A stretch of DNA of 64,000 nt from Petrolisthes cinctipes (GCA_033782935.1 JAWQEG010000283.1:2480001-2544000), one strand, 5' to 3'; positions 24,989-37,789 are shown, numbered from the stretch's first letter. Notes: generated by a model from the sequence alone, not told the origin. Program-made: numbers and translations.

Positions 24989-26491
24989 CTGTACATGCCT
25001 ACTCCGTGTTAGAGTATTTTCAAAATACATGCTCAAAACATACTGAAAATCGATCTTTTAGGTGCACAAAAGTCGATATGTGCATGCATCTTCAGTACCC
25101 GTTTATATCTCAAATTCAGGCTCAAAACACCCGAAAATTCAATATTTTGGGGTCCCAGAAGCAATCTGTACATGCCTACTCAGTTTTAGAGTATTTTCAA
25201 AATACAGGCCCAAAACATGCTGAAAATCGATATTTTAGATGCCCAAAGTCAATATGTGCATGTATCTTCTGTACCCGTTTATATCTCAAATTCAGGCTCA
25301 AAACACCCGAAAATTCAATATTTTGGGGTCCCAGAAGCAATCTGTACATGCCTACACAGTGCTAGAATATTTTCAAAATATAGGCTAAAAACATGCTAAA
25401 AATCGACATTTTAGGTGCCAAAAAATCGATATATCAAATTCAGTCCCAAAACACCCGAAAATTCGATATTTAGAGGTCCTAGAAGGTATCTGTACATGCC
25501 TACTCCGTGTTAGAGTATTTTCAAAATACAGGCCAAAAACATACTGAAAATCGATCTTTTAGGTGCCCAAAAGTCGATATGTGCATGCATCTTCTGTACC
25601 CGTTTATATCTCAAATTCTGGCCCTAAACACCCGAAAATTCGATATTTTGGGGTCCCAGAAGCGATCTGTACATGCCTACTCCGTGTTAGAGTATTTTCA
25701 AAATTCAGGCCCAAAACATGCTGAAAATCGATATTTTTGGTGCCCAAAGTCAATATGTGCATGTATCTTCTGTACCCGTTTATATCTCAAATTCAGGCTC
25801 AAAACACCCGAAAATTCAATATTTTGGGGTCCCAGAAGCAATCTGTACATGCCTACTCAGTGCTAGAATATTTTCAAAATATAGGCTAAAAACATGCTAA
25901 AAATCGATCTTTTAGGTGCCAAAAAGTCGATATCTGAAATTCAGTCCCAAAACACCCGAAAATTCGATATTTAGGGGTCCCAGAAGCGATCTGTACATGC
26001 CTACTCCGTGTTAGAGTATTTTCAAAATACATGCTCAAAACATACTGAAAATCGATCTTTTAGGTGCACAAAAGTCGATATGTGCATGCATCTTCAGTAC
26101 CCGTTTATATCTCAAATTCAGGCTCAAAACACCCGAAAATTCAATATTTTGGGGTCCCAGAAGCAATCTGTACATGCCTACTCAGTTTTAGAGTATTTTC
26201 AAAATACAGGCCCAAAACATGCTGAAAATCGATATTTTAGATGCCCAAAGTCAATATGTGCATGTATCTTCTGTACCCGTTTATATCTCAAATTCAGGCT
26301 CAAAACAACCGAAAATTCAATATTTTGGGGTCCCAGAAGCAATCTGTACATGCCTACTCAGTGCTAGAATATTTTCAAAATATAGGCTAAAAACATGCTA
26401 AAAATCGACATTTTAGGTGCCAAAAAATCGATATATCAAATTCAGTCCCAAAACACCCGAAAATTCGATATTTAGAGGTCCCAGAAGGTAT
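24488..26491 (+). repeat. Two consecutive 1,002-bp A/B hexamers
   Basis: Units 24488 (B), 24989 (A), 25490 (B) and 25991 (A) alternate, each 501 bp, so the exact period is 1,002 bp or six monomers. Here B units end with the M3 form CGATCTTTTAGG..TAGGGGTCCCAGAAGCG and A units end with CGACATTTTAGG..TAGAGGTCC(C/T)AGAAGG. The same alternation holds over much of the window but is broken by AA and BB neighbours. Confidence 0.87.
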
Positions 26492-29400
26492 CTGTACATG
26501 CCTACTCCGTGTTAGAGTATTTTCAAAATACAGGCCAAAAACATACTGAAAATCGATCTTTTAGGTGCCCAAAAGTCGATATGTGCATGCATCTTCTGTA
26601 CCCGTTTATATCTCAAATTCTGGCCCTAAACACCCGAAAATTCGATATTTTGGGGTCCCAGAAGCGATCTGTACATGCCTACTCCGTGTTAGAGTATTTT
26701 CAAAATTCAGGCCCAAAACATGCTGAAAATCGATATTTTTGGTGCCCAAAGTCAATATGTGCATGTATCTTCTGTACCCGTTTAAATCTCAAATTCAGGC
26801 TCAAAACACCCGAAAATTCAATATTTTGGGGTCCCAGAAGCAATCTGTACAGTGCTAGAATATTTTCAAAATATAGGCTAAAAACATGCTAAAAATCGAT
26901 CTTTTAGGTGCCAAAAAGTCGATATCTCAAATTCAGTCCCAAAACACCCGAAAATTCGATATTTAGGGGTCCCAGAAGCGATCTGTACATGCCTACTCCG
27001 TGTTAGAGTATTTTCAAAATACATGCTCAAAAAATACTGAAAATCGATCTTTTAGGTGCACAAAAGTCGATATGTGCATGCATCTTCAGTACCCGTTTAT
27101 ATCTCAAATTCAGGCTCAAAACACCCGAAAATTCAATATTTTGGGGTCCCAGAAGCAATCTGTACATGCCTACTCAGTGTTAGAGTATTTTCAAAATACA
27201 GGCCCAAAACATGCTGAAAATCGATATTTTAGATGCCCAAAGTCAATATGTGCATGTATCTTCTGTACCCGTTTATATCTCAAATTCAGGCTCAAAACAC
27301 CCGAAAATTCAATATTTTGGGGTCCCAGAAGCAATCTGTACATGCCTACACAGTGCTAGAATATTTTCAAAATATAGGCTAAAAACATGCTGAAAGTCGA
27401 CATTTTAGGTGCCAAAAAATCGATATCTCAAATTCAGTCCCAAAACACCCGAAAATTCGATATTTAGGGGTCCCAGAAGCGATCTGTACATGCCTACTCC
27501 GTGTTAGAGTATTTTCAAAATACATGCTCAAAACATACTGAAAATCGATCTTTTAGGTGCACAAAAGTCGATATGTGCATGCATCTTCAGTACCCGTTTA
27601 TATCTCAAATTCAGGCTCAAAACACCCGAAAATTCAATATTTTGGGGTCCCAGAAGCAATCTGTACATGCCTACTCAGTGTTAGAGTATTTTCAAAATAC
27701 AGGCCAAAAACATGCTGAAAATCGATATTTTAGATGCCCAAAGTCAATATGTGCATGTATCTTCTGTACCCGTTTATATCTCAAATTCAGGCTCAAAACA
27801 CCCGAAAATTCAATATTTTGGGGTCCCAGAAGCAATCTGTACATGCCTACACAGTGCTAGAATATTTTCAAAATATAGGCTAAAAACATGCTAAAAATCG
27901 ACATTTTAGGTGCGAAAAAATCGATATCTCAAATTCAGTCCCAAAACACCCGAAAATTCGATATTTAGAGGTCCCAGAAGGTATCTGTACATGCCTACTC
28001 CGTGTTAGAGTATTTTCAATATACAGGCCAAAAACATACTGAAAATCGATCTTTTAGGTGCCCAAAAGTCGATATGTGCATGCATCTTCTGTACCCGTTT
28101 ATATCTCAAATTCTGGCCCTAAACACCCGAAAATTCGATATTTTGGGGTCCCAGAAGCGATCTGTACATGCCTACTCCGTGTTAGAGTATTTTCAAAATT
28201 CAGGCCCAAAACATGCTGAAAATCGATATTTTTGGTGCCCAAAGTCAATATGTGCATGTATCTTCTGTACCCGTTTATATCTCAAATTCAGGCTCAAAAC
28301 ACCCGAAAATTCAATATTTTGGGGTCCCAGAAGCAATCTGTACATGCCTACTCAGTGCTAGAATATTTTCAAAATATAGGCTAAAAACATGCTAAAAATC
28401 GATCTTTTAGGTGCCAAAAAGTCGATATCTCAAATTCAGTCCCAAAACACCCGAAAATTCGATATTTAGGGGTCCCAGAAGCGATCTGTACATGCCTACT
28501 CCGTGTTAGAGTATTTTCAAAATACATGCTCAAAACATACTGAAAATCGATCTTTTAGGTGCACAAAAGTCGATATGTGCATGCATCTTCAGTACCCGTT
28601 TATATCTCAAATTCAGGCTCAAAACACCCGAAAATTCAATATTTTGGGGTCCCAGAAGCAATCTGTACATGCCTACTCAGTGTTAGAGTATTTTCAAATT
28701 ACAGGCCCAAAACATGCTGAAAATCGATATTTTAGATGCCCAAAGTCAATATGTGCATGTATCTTCTGTACCCGTTTATATCTCAAATTCAGGCTCAAAA
28801 CACCTGAAAATTCAATATTTTGGGGTCCCAGAAGCAATCTGTACATGCCTACACAGTGCTAGAATATTTTCAAAATATAGGCTAAAAACATGCTAAAAAT
28901 CGACATTTTAGGTGCCAAAAAATCGATATCTCAAATTCAGTCCCAAAACACCCGAAAATTCGATATTTAGAGGTCCCAGAAGGTATCTGTACATGCCTAC
29001 TCCGTGTTAGAGTATTTTCAATATACATTCCAAAAACATATTGAAAATCGATCTTTTAGGTGCCCAAAAGTCGATATGTGCATGCATCTTCAGTACCCGT
29101 TTATATCTCAAATTCTGGCCCTAAACACCCGAAAATTCAATATTTTGGGGTCCCAGAAGCAATCTGTACATGCCTACACAGTGCTAGAATATTTTCAAAA
29201 TATAGGCTAAAAACATGCTAAAAATAGACATTTTAGGTTCCAAAAAATCGATATCTCAAATTCAGTCCCAAAACACCCGAAAATTCGATATTTAGAGGTC
29301 CCAGAAGGTATCTGTACATGCCTACTCCGTGTTAGAGTATTTTCAATATACAGGCCAAAAACATATTGAAAATCGATCTTTTAGGTGCCCAAAAGTCGAT

Positions 29401-31971
29401 ATGTGCATGCATCTTCTGTACCCGTTTATATCTCAAATTCTGGCCCTAAACACCCGAAAATTCGATATTTTGGGGTCCCAGAAGCGATCTGTACATGCCT
29501 ACTCCGTGTTAGAGTATTTTCAAAATTCAGGCCCAAAACATGCTGAAAATCGATATTTTTGGTACCCAAAGTCAATATGTGCATGTATCTTCTGTACCCG
29601 TTTATATCTCAAATTCAGGCTCAAAACACCCGAAAATTCAATATTTTGGGGTCCCAGAAGCAATCTGTACATGCCTACTCAGTGCTAGAATATTTTCAAA
29701 ATATAGGCTAAAAACATGCTAAAAATCGATCTTTTAGGTGCCAAAAAGTCGATATCTCAAATTCAGTCCCAAAACACCCGAAAATTCGATATTTAGGGGT
29801 CACAGAAGCTATCTGTACATGCCTACTCCGTGTTAGAGTATTTTCAAAATACATGCTCAAAACATACTGAAAATCGATCTTTTAGGTGCACAAAAGTCGA
29901 TATGTGCATGCATCTTCAGTACCCGTTTATATCTCAAATTCAGGCTCAAAACACCCGAAAATTCAATATTTTGGGGTCCCAGAAGCAATCTGTACATGCC
30001 TACTCAGTGTTAGAGTATTTTCAAAATACAGGCCCAAAACATGCTGAAAATCGATATTTTAGATGCCCAAAGTCAATATGTGCATGTATCTTCTGTACCC
30101 GTTTATATCTCAAATTCAGGCTCAAAACACCCGAAAATTCAATATTTTGGGGTCCCAGAAGCAATCTGTACATGCCTACACAGTGCTAGAATATTTTCAA
30201 AATATAGGCTAAAAACATGCTAAAAATCGACATTTTAGGTTCCAAAAAATCGATATCTCAAATTCAGTCCCAAAACACCCGAAAATTCGATATTTAGAGG
30301 TCCCAGAAGGTATCTGTACATGCCTACTCCGTGTTAGAGTATTTTCAATATACAGGCCAAAAACATATTGAAAATCGATCTTTTAGGTGCCCAAAAGTCG
30401 ATATGTGCATGCATCTTCTGTACCCGTTTATATCTCAAATTCTGGCCCTAAACACCCGAAAATTCGATATTTTGGGGTCCCAGAAGCGATCTGTACATGC
30501 CTACTCCGTGTTAGAGTATTTTCAAAATTCAGGCCCAAAACATGCTGAAAATCGATATTTTTGGTGCCCAAAGTCAATATGTGCATGTATCTTCTGTACC
30601 CGTTTATATCTCAAATTCAGGCTCAAAACACCCGAAAATTCAATATTTTGGGGTCCCAGAAGCAATCTGTACATGCCTACTCAGTGTTAGAGTATTTTCA
30701 AAATACAGGCCCAAAACATGCTGAAAATCGATATTTTAGATGCCCAAAGTCAATATGTGCATGTATCTTCTGTACCCGTTTATATCTCAAATTCAGGCTC
30801 AAAACACCCGAAAAATCAATATTTTGGGGTCCCAGAAGCAATCTGTACATGCCTACACAGTGCTAGAATATTTTCAAAATATAGGCTAAAAACATGCTAA
30901 AAATCGACATTTTAGGTGCCAAAAAATCGATATCTCAAATTCAGTCCCAAAACAACCGAAAATACGATATTTAGAGGTCCCAGAAGGTATCTGTACATGC
31001 CTACTCCGTGTTAGAGTATTTTAAAAATACAGGCCAAAAACATACTGAAAGTCGATCTTTTAGGTGCCCAAAAGTCGATATGTGCATGCATCTTCTGTAC
31101 CCGTTTATATCTCAAATTCTGGCCCTAAACACCCGAAAATTCGATATTTTGGGGTCCCAGAAGCTATCTGTACATGCCTACTCCGTGTTAGAGTATTTTC
31201 AAAATTCAGGCCCAAAACATGCTGAAAATCGATATTTTTGGTGCCCAAAGTCAATATGTGCATGTATCTTCTGTACCCGTTTATATCTCAAATTCAGGCT
31301 CAAAACACCCGAAAATTCAATATTTTGGAGTCCCAGAAGCAATCTGTACAGTGCTAGAATATTTTCAAAATATAGGCTAAAAACATGCTAAAAATCGATC
31401 TTTTAGGTGCCAAAAGTCGATATCTCAAATTCAGTCCCAAAACACCCGAAAATTCGATATTTAGGGGTCCCAGAAGCAATCTGTACATGCCTACTCCGTG
31501 TTAGAGTAATTTCAAAATACATGCTCAAAACATACTGAAAATCGATCTTTTAGGTGCACAAAAGTCGATATGTGCATGCATCTTCTGTACCCGTTTATAT
31601 CTCAAATTCAGGCTCAAAACACCCGAAAATTCGATATTTTGGGGTCCCAGAAGCGATCTGTACATGCCTACTCCGTGTTAGAGTATTTTCAAAATTCAGG
31701 CCCAAAACATGCTGAAAATCGATATTTTTGGTGCCCAAAGTCAATATGTGCATGTATCTTCTGTACCCGTTTATATATCAAATTCAGGCTCAAAACACCC
31801 GAAAATTCAATATTTTGGGGTCCCAGAAGCAATCTGTACAGTGCTAGAATATTTTCAAAATATAGGCTAAAAACATGCTAAAAATCGATCTTTTAGGTGC
31901 CAAAAAGTCGATATCTCAAATTCAGTCCCAAAACACCCGAAAATTCGATATTTAGGGGTCCCAGAAGCGAT
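24989..31971 (+). repeat. Unit map, region 4: regular A/B alternation
   Basis: Unit starts with lengths: 24989, 25490 and 25991 (501 each), 26492 (491), 26983, 27484, 27985 and 28486 (501 each), 28987 (325), 29312 and 29813 (501), 30314 (677), 30991 (490), 31481 (491). Four M1 copies here (units 27985, 28987, 29312 and 30314) share TTTCAATATAC, a change that breaks the dyad. Three of those also have ACATATTGAAAATCG, so they are probably close relatives. Confidence 0.88.
30542..31841 (+). repeat. Duplicated 1.3-kb segment, upstream copy
   Basis: This segment repeats at +2,000 bp (about 32,542-33,841). Shared private variants include AACAACCGAAAATACG (30,951 and 32,951), GTATTTTAAAAATACAGG, CTGAAAGTCGATC, AGAAGCTATCTG, TATTTTGGAGTCCC and GAGTAATTTC. 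The upstream copy ends its similarity at a 10-bp-deleted M3 near 31,841 where the downstream copy has the full sequence. The MITE lies between the copies and is not itself duplicated. Confidence 0.83.
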
Positions 31972-31974
31972 CTG

Positions 31975-31976
31975 TA
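31975..31976. repeat. MITE target-site duplication TA (left copy; right copy 32,140-32,141)
   Basis: The left flank reads AGCGATCTGTA and the right flank TACATGCCTACTCC. Ordinary copies of the satellite read AGCGATCTGTACATGCC, with a single TA at this place. Confidence 0.85.
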
Positions 31977-32006
31977 CAGTCGGCGGCAAAAGTCCTGTCG
32001 CCTCAC
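31977..32006 (+). repeat. MITE left terminal inverted repeat (30 bp perfect)
   Basis: These bases are the exact reverse complement of 32,110-32,139. They run from CAGTCGGCGG to GTCGCCTCAC. Confidence 0.93.
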
Positions 32007-32109
32007 TTGCTTCACCAAGGCACGCGATGTTCATAGACTCGAGATTATTAGGTGGAGAAAACATGTGTATTTCTCGAGTCCATGAACACTGCCTGTCTCG
32101 GTTAAGCAG

Positions 32110-32139
32110 GTGAGGCGACAGGACTTTTGCCGCCGACTG
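32110..32139 (-). repeat. MITE right terminal inverted repeat (30 bp perfect)
   Basis: These bases run from GTGAGGCGAC to CCGCCGACTG and mirror the left end with no mismatch. The inner arm, from CTCGAG at 32,073, pairs with the arm ending CTCGAG at 32,043. Confidence 0.93.
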
Positions 32140-32541
32140 TACATGCCTACTCCGTGTTAGAATATTTTAAAAATACATGCTCAAAACATACTGAAAATCG
32201 ATCTTTTAGGTGCACAAAAGTCGATATGTGCATGCATCTTCAGTACCCGTTTATATCTCAAATTCAGGCTCAAAACACCCGAAAATTCAATATTTTGGGG
32301 TCCCAGAAGCGATCTGTACATGCCTACTCAGTGTTAGAGTATTTTCAAAATTCAGGCCCAAAACATGCTGAAAATCGATCTTTTAGGTGCACAAAAGTCT
32401 ATATGTGCATGCATCTTCAGTACCCGTTTATATCTCAAATTCTGGCCCTAAACACCCGAAAATTCGATATTTTGGGGTCCCAGAAGCGATCTGTACATGC
32501 CTACTCCGTGTTAGAGTATTTTCAAAATTCAGGCCCAAAAC

Positions 32542-33841
32542 ATGCTGAAAATCGATATTTTTGGTGCCCAAAGTCAATATGTGCATGTATCTTCTGTACC
32601 CGTTTATATCTCAAATTCAGGCTCAAAACACCCGAAAATTCAATATTTTGGGGTCCCAGAAGCAATCTGTACATGCCTACTCAGTGTTAGAGTATTTTCA
32701 AAATACAGGCCCAAAACATGCTGAAAATCGATATTTTAGATGCCCAAAGTCAATATGTGCATGTATCTTCTGTACCCGTTTATATCTCAAATTCAGGCTC
32801 AAAACACCCGAAAATTCAATATTTTGGGGTCCCAGAAGCAATCTGTACATGCCTACACAGTGCTAGAATATTTTCAAAATATAGGCTAAAAACATGCTAA
32901 AAATCGACATTTTAGGTGCCAAAAAATCGATATCTCAAATTCAGTCCCAAAACAACCGAAAATACGATATTTAGAGGTCCCAGAAGGTATCTGTACATGC
33001 CTACTCCGTGTTAGAGTATTTTAAAAATACAGGCCAAAAACATACTGAAAGTCGATCTTTTAGGTGCCCAAAAGTCGATATGTGCATGCATCTTCTGTAC
33101 CCGTTTATATCTCAAATTCTGGCCCTAAACACCCGAAAATTCGATATTTTGGAGTCCCAGAAGCTATCTGTACATGCCTACTCCGTGTTAGAGTATTTTC
33201 AAAATTCAGGCCCAAAACATGCTGAAAATCGATATTTTTGGTGCCCAAAGTCAATATGTGCATGTATCTTCTGTACCCGTTTATATCTCAAATTCAGGCT
33301 CAAAACACCCGAAAATTCAATATTTTGGAGTCCCAGAAGCAATCTGTACAGTGCTAGAATATTTTCAAAATATAGGCTAAAAACATGCTAAAAATCGATC
33401 TTTTAGGTGCCAAAAGTCGATATCTCAAATTCAGTCCCAAAACACCCGAAAATTCGATATTTAGGGGTCCCAGAAGCAATCTGTACATGCCTACTCCGTG
33501 TTAGAGTAATTTCAAAATACATGCTCAAAACATACTGAAAATCGATCTTTTAGGTGCACAAAAGTCGATATGTGCATGCATCTTCTGTACCCGTTTATAT
33601 CTCAAATTCAGGCTCAAAACACCCGAAAATTCGATATTTTGGGGTCCCAGAAGCGATCTGTACATGCCTACTCCGTGTTAGAGTATTTTCAAAATTCAGG
33701 CCCAAAACATGCTGAAAATCGATATTTTTGGTGCCCAAAGTCAATATGTGCATGTATCTTCTGTACCCGTTTATATCTCAAATTCAGGCTCAAAACACCC
33801 GAAAATTCAATATTTTGGGGTCCCAGAAGCAATCTGTACAT
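32542..33841 (+). repeat. Duplicated 1.3-kb segment, downstream copy
   Basis: This is the partner of 30,542-31,841 at exactly +2,000 bp. Differences I can see include GGAGTCCC versus GGGGTCCC at 33,15x, GAAAATTCAAT versus GAAAAATCAAT at 32,81x, and TATCTC versus TATATC near 33,777. Subtracting the 163-bp MITE and its 2-bp target duplication, the original spacing was 1,835 bp. Confidence 0.83.
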
Positions 33842-36800
33842 GCCTACTCAGTGCTAGAATATTTTCAAAATATAGGCTAAAAACATGCTAAAAATCGATC
33901 TTTTAGGTGCCAAAAAGTCGATATCTCAAATTCAGTCCCAAAACACCCGAAAATTCGATATTTAGGGGTCCCAGAAGCGATCTGTACATGCCTACTCCGT
34001 GTTAGAGTATTTTCAAAATACATGCTCAAAACATACTGAAAATCGATCTTTTAGGTGCACAAAAGTCGATATGTGCATGCATCTTCAATACCCGTTTATA
34101 TCTCAAATTCTGGCCCTAAAAACCCGAAAATTCGATATTTTGGGGTCCCAGAAGCGATCTGTACATGCCTACTCCGTGTTAGAGTATTTTCAAAATTCAG
34201 GCCCAAAACATGCTGAAAATCGATATTTTTGGTGCCCAAAGTCACTATGTGCATGTATCTTCTGTACCCGTTTATATCTCAAATTCAGGCTCAAAACACC
34301 CGAAAATTCATTATTTTGGGGTCCCAGAAGCAATCTGTACAGTGCTAGAATATTTTCAAAATATAGGCTAAAAACATGCTAAAAATCGATCTTTTATGTG
34401 CCAAAAAGTCGATATCTCAAATTCAGTCCCAAAACACCCGAAAATTCGATATTTAGGGGTCCCAGAAGCGATCTGTACATGCCTACTCTGTGTTAGAGTA
34501 TTTTCAAAATACATGCTCAAAACATACTGAAAATCGATCTTTTAGGTGCACAAAAGTCGATATGTGCATGCATCTTCAGTACCCGTTTATATCTCAAATT
34601 CAGGCTCAAAACACCCGAAAATTCAATATTTTGGGGTCCCAGAAGCAATCTGTACATGCCTACTCAGTGTTAGAGTATTTTCAAAATACAGGCCCAAAAC
34701 ATGCTGAAAATCGATATTTTAGATACCCAAAGTCAATATGTGCATGTATCTTTTGTACCCGTTTATATCTCAAATTCAGGCTCAAAACACCCGAAAATTC
34801 AATATTTTGGGGTCCCAGAAGCAATCTGTACATGCCTACACAGTGCTAGAATATTTTCAAAATATAGGCTAAAAACATGCTAAAAATCGACATTTTAGGT
34901 GCCAAAAAATAGATATATCAAATTCAGTCCCAAAACACCCGAAAATTCGATATTTAGAGGTCCCAGAAGGTATCTGTACATGCCTACTCCGTGTTAGAGT
35001 ATTTTCAAAATACAGGCCAAAAACATACTGAAAATCGATCTTTTAGGTGCCCAAAAGTCGATATGTGCATGCATCTTCTGTACCCGTTTATATCTCAAAT
35101 TCTGGCCATAAACACCCGAAAATTCGATATTTTGGGGTCCCAGAAGCGATCTGTACATGCCTACTCCGTGTTAGAGTATTTTCAAAATTCAGGCCCAAAA
35201 CATGCTGAAAATCGATATTTTTGGTGCCCAAAGTCAATATGTGCATTTATCTTCTGTACCCGTTTATATCTCAAATTCAGGCTCAAAACACCCGAAAATT
35301 CAATATTTTGGGGTCCCAGAAGCAATCTGTACAGTGCTAGAATATTTTCAAAATATAGGCTAAAAACATGCTAAAAATCGATCTTTTAGGAGCCAAAAAG
35401 TCGATATCTCAAATTCAGTCCCAAAACACCCGAAAATTCGATATTTAGGGGTCCCAGAAGCGATCTGTACATGCCTACTCCGTGTTAGAGTATTTTCAAA
35501 ATACATGCTCAAAACATACTGAAAATCGATCTTTTAGGTGCACAAAAGTCGATATGTGCATGCATCTTCAGTACCCGTTTATATCTCAAATTCAGGCTCA
35601 AAACACCCGAAAATTCAATATTTTGGGGTCCCAGAAGCAATCTGTACATACCTACTCAGTGTTAGAGTATTTTCAAAATACAGGCCCAAAACATGCTGAA
35701 AATCGATATTTTAGATGCCCAAAGTCAATATGTGCATGTATCTTCTGTACCCGTTTATATCTCAAATTCAGGCTCAAAACACCCGAAAATTCAATATTTT
35801 GGGGTCCCAGAAGCAATCTGTACATGCCTACACAGTGCTAGAATATTTTCAAAATATAGGCTAAAAACATGCTAAAAATCGACATTTTAGGTGCCAAAAA
35901 ATCGATATATCAAATTCAGTCCCAAAACACCTGAAAATTCGATATTTAGAGGTCCCAGAAGGTATCTGTACATGCCTACTCCGTGTTAGAGTATTTTCAA
36001 AATACAGGCCTAAAACATACTGAAAATCGATCTTTTAGGTGCCCAAAAGTCGATATGTGCATGCATCTTCTGTACCCGTTTATATCTCAAATTCTGGCCC
36101 TAAACACCCGAAAATTCGATATTTTGGGGTCCCAGAAGCGATCTGTACATGCCTACTCCGTGTTAGAGTATTTTCAAAATTCAGGCCCAAAACATGCTGA
36201 AAATCGATATTTTTGGTGCCCAAAGTCAATATATGCATGTATCTTCTGTACCCGTTTATATCTCAAATTCAGGCTCAAAACACCCGAAAATTCATTATTT
36301 TGGGGTCCCAGAAGCAATCTGTACATGCCTACTCAGTGCTAGAATATTTTCAAAATATAGGCTAAAAACATGCTAAAAATCGATCTTTTAGGTGCCAAAA
36401 AGTCGATATCTCAAATTCAGTCCCAAAACACCCGAAAATTCGATATTTAGGGGTCCCAGAAGCGATCTGTACATGCCTACTCCGTGTTAGAGTATTTTCA
36501 AAATACATGCTCAAAACATACTAAAAATCGATCTTTTAGGTGCACAAAAGTCGATATGTGCATGCATCTTCAGTACCCGTTTATATCTCAAATTCAGGCT
36601 CAAAACACCCGAAAATTCAATATTTTGGGGTCCCAGAAGCAATCTGTACATGCCTACTCAGTGTTAGAGTATTTTCAAAATTCAGGCCCAAAACATGCTG
36701 AAAATCGATATTTTAGATGCCCAAAGTCAATATGTGCATGTATCTTCTGTACCCGTTTATATCTCAAATTCAGGCTCAAAACACCCGAAAATTCAATATT

Positions 36801-37468
36801 TTGGGGTCCCAGAAGCAATCTGTACATGCCTACACAGTGCTAGAATATTTTCAAAATATAGGCTAAAAACATGTTAAAAATCGACATTTTAGGTGCCAAA
36901 AAATCGATATCTCAAATTCACTCCCAAAACACCCGAAAATTCGATATTAAGAGGTCCCAGAAGGTATCTGTACATGCCTACTCCGTGTTAGAGTATTTTC
37001 AAAATACAGGCCAAAAACATACTGAAAATCGATCTTTTAGGTGCCCAAAAGTCGATATGTGCATGCATCTTCTGTACCCGTTTATATCTCAAATTCTGGC
37101 ATTAAACACCCGAAAATTCGATATTTTGGGGTCCCAGAAGCGATCTGTACATGCCTTCTCCGTGTTAGAGTATTTTCAAAATTCAGGCCCAAAACATGCT
37201 GAAAATCGATATTTATGGTGCCCAAAGTCAATATGTGCATGTATCTTCTGTACCCGTTTATATCTCAAATTCAGGCTCAAAACACCCGAAAATTCAATAT
37301 TTTGGGGTCCCAGAAGCAATCTGTACATGCCTACTCAGTGATAGAATATTTTCAAAATATAGGCTAAAAACATGCTAAAAATCGATCTTTTATGTGCCAA
37401 AAAGTCGATATCTCAAATTTAGTCCCAAAACACCCGAAAATTCGATATTTTGGGGTCCCAGAAGCGAT

Positions 37469-37613
37469 CTGTACATGCCTACTCCGTGTTAGAGTATTTT
37501 CAAAATACATGCTCAAAACATACTGAAAATCGATCTTTTAGGTGCACAAAAGTCGATATGTGCATGCATCTTCAGTACCCGAAAATTCGATATTTTGGGG
37601 TCCCAGAAGCGAT
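37469..37613 (+). repeat. M1A with 32-bp deletion (145 bp)
   Basis: At 37,577-37,581 the sequence jumps from CTTCAGTACCCG straight into AAAATTCGATATTTTGGGG. The missing 32 bases run from one ACCCG to the next ACCCG of a normal monomer, so the breakpoint has 5 bp of microhomology. The landmark spacing of 145 (177 minus 32) agrees. Confidence 0.87.
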
Positions 37614-37789
37614 CTGTACATGCCTACTCCGTGTTAGAGTATTTTCAGAATTCAGGCCCAAAACATGCTGAAAATCGATATTTTTGGTGCCCAAAGTCAA
37701 TATGTGCATGTATCTTCTGTACCCGTTTATATCTCAAATTCAGGCTCAAAACACCCGAAAATTCAATATTTTGGGGTCCCAGAAGCAAT

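Larger units (their letters stand above)
1..31976 (+). repeat. Satellite array, left block (177-bp monomer, 501-bp higher-order unit)
   Basis: This stretch consists entirely of head-to-tail copies of one AT-rich satellite, read on the + strand throughout with no inverted segment. Recurring landmarks in each monomer are CTGTACA, GTATTTTCAAAATAC or a variant, AAAATCGAT, CGAAAATTC and GGGGTCCCAGAAG. Distances between successive CTGTAC landmarks cycle through 177, 176 and 148 (or 138) bp, giving units of 501 or 491 bp. The first 53 bases are a truncated monomer. There is no gene or unique sequence. Centromeric or pericentromeric location is an inference from size and purity. The family is not one I can name. 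Confidence 0.97.
31977..32139. mobile_element. 163-bp foldback MITE, Tc1/mariner-like ends
   Basis: This is the only non-satellite sequence in the window. It starts CAGTCGGCGGCAAAAG and ends with the exact reverse complement, and the first and last 30 bases match perfectly. The inverted repeat continues inward for 37 more bases with 8 mismatches (67-bp arms) around a 29-base loop at 32,044-32,072, so almost the whole element folds into one hairpin. It is GC-richer than the array (19 of 30 bases in each terminus). Removing it plus one TA restores the normal CTGTACATGCC. A TA target and CAGT..ACTG ends are typical of Tc1/mariner-derived MITEs. There is no room for a transposase, so it is non-autonomous. 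Because the target TGTACA is palindromic, a 4-bp GTAC duplication with ends AGTC..GACT fits equally well. Confidence 0.92.
31972..32990 (+). repeat. Five-monomer unit interrupted by the MITE
   Basis: After the interrupted first monomer (M1A, 177 bp plus 165 bp of MITE and target duplication) come landmarks at 32314, 32491, 32667, 32843 and 32991, that is 177+176+176+148. The order is M1A, an M1 hybrid, M2B, M2A, M3. It is the only five-monomer unit in the window. Confidence 0.85.

Noticed and set aside
31867..32064. Minus-strand open frame partly overlapping the MITE.
   Set aside because: It is a chance fusion of MITE and satellite sequence. The element is a 163-bp hairpin with no room for a transposase.
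31972..32145. The MITE termini as a 4-bp GTAC target duplication from another transposon superfamily.
   Set aside because: It cannot be excluded because the target TGTACA is palindromic, but the CAGT..ACTG ends with TA fit the Tc1/mariner pattern better, so that reading was preferred.
32127..32690. Open reading frames of 60 to 187 codons on the + strand, for example 187 codons here and 178 codons at 6,700-7,236.
   Set aside because: They are translations of the satellite. Units of 177, 501 and 678 bp are multiples of three, so frames stay open through repeats, and they close where units of 491 or 325 bp shift the frame. Overlapping frames are equally open, and no domain or unique sequence is present.
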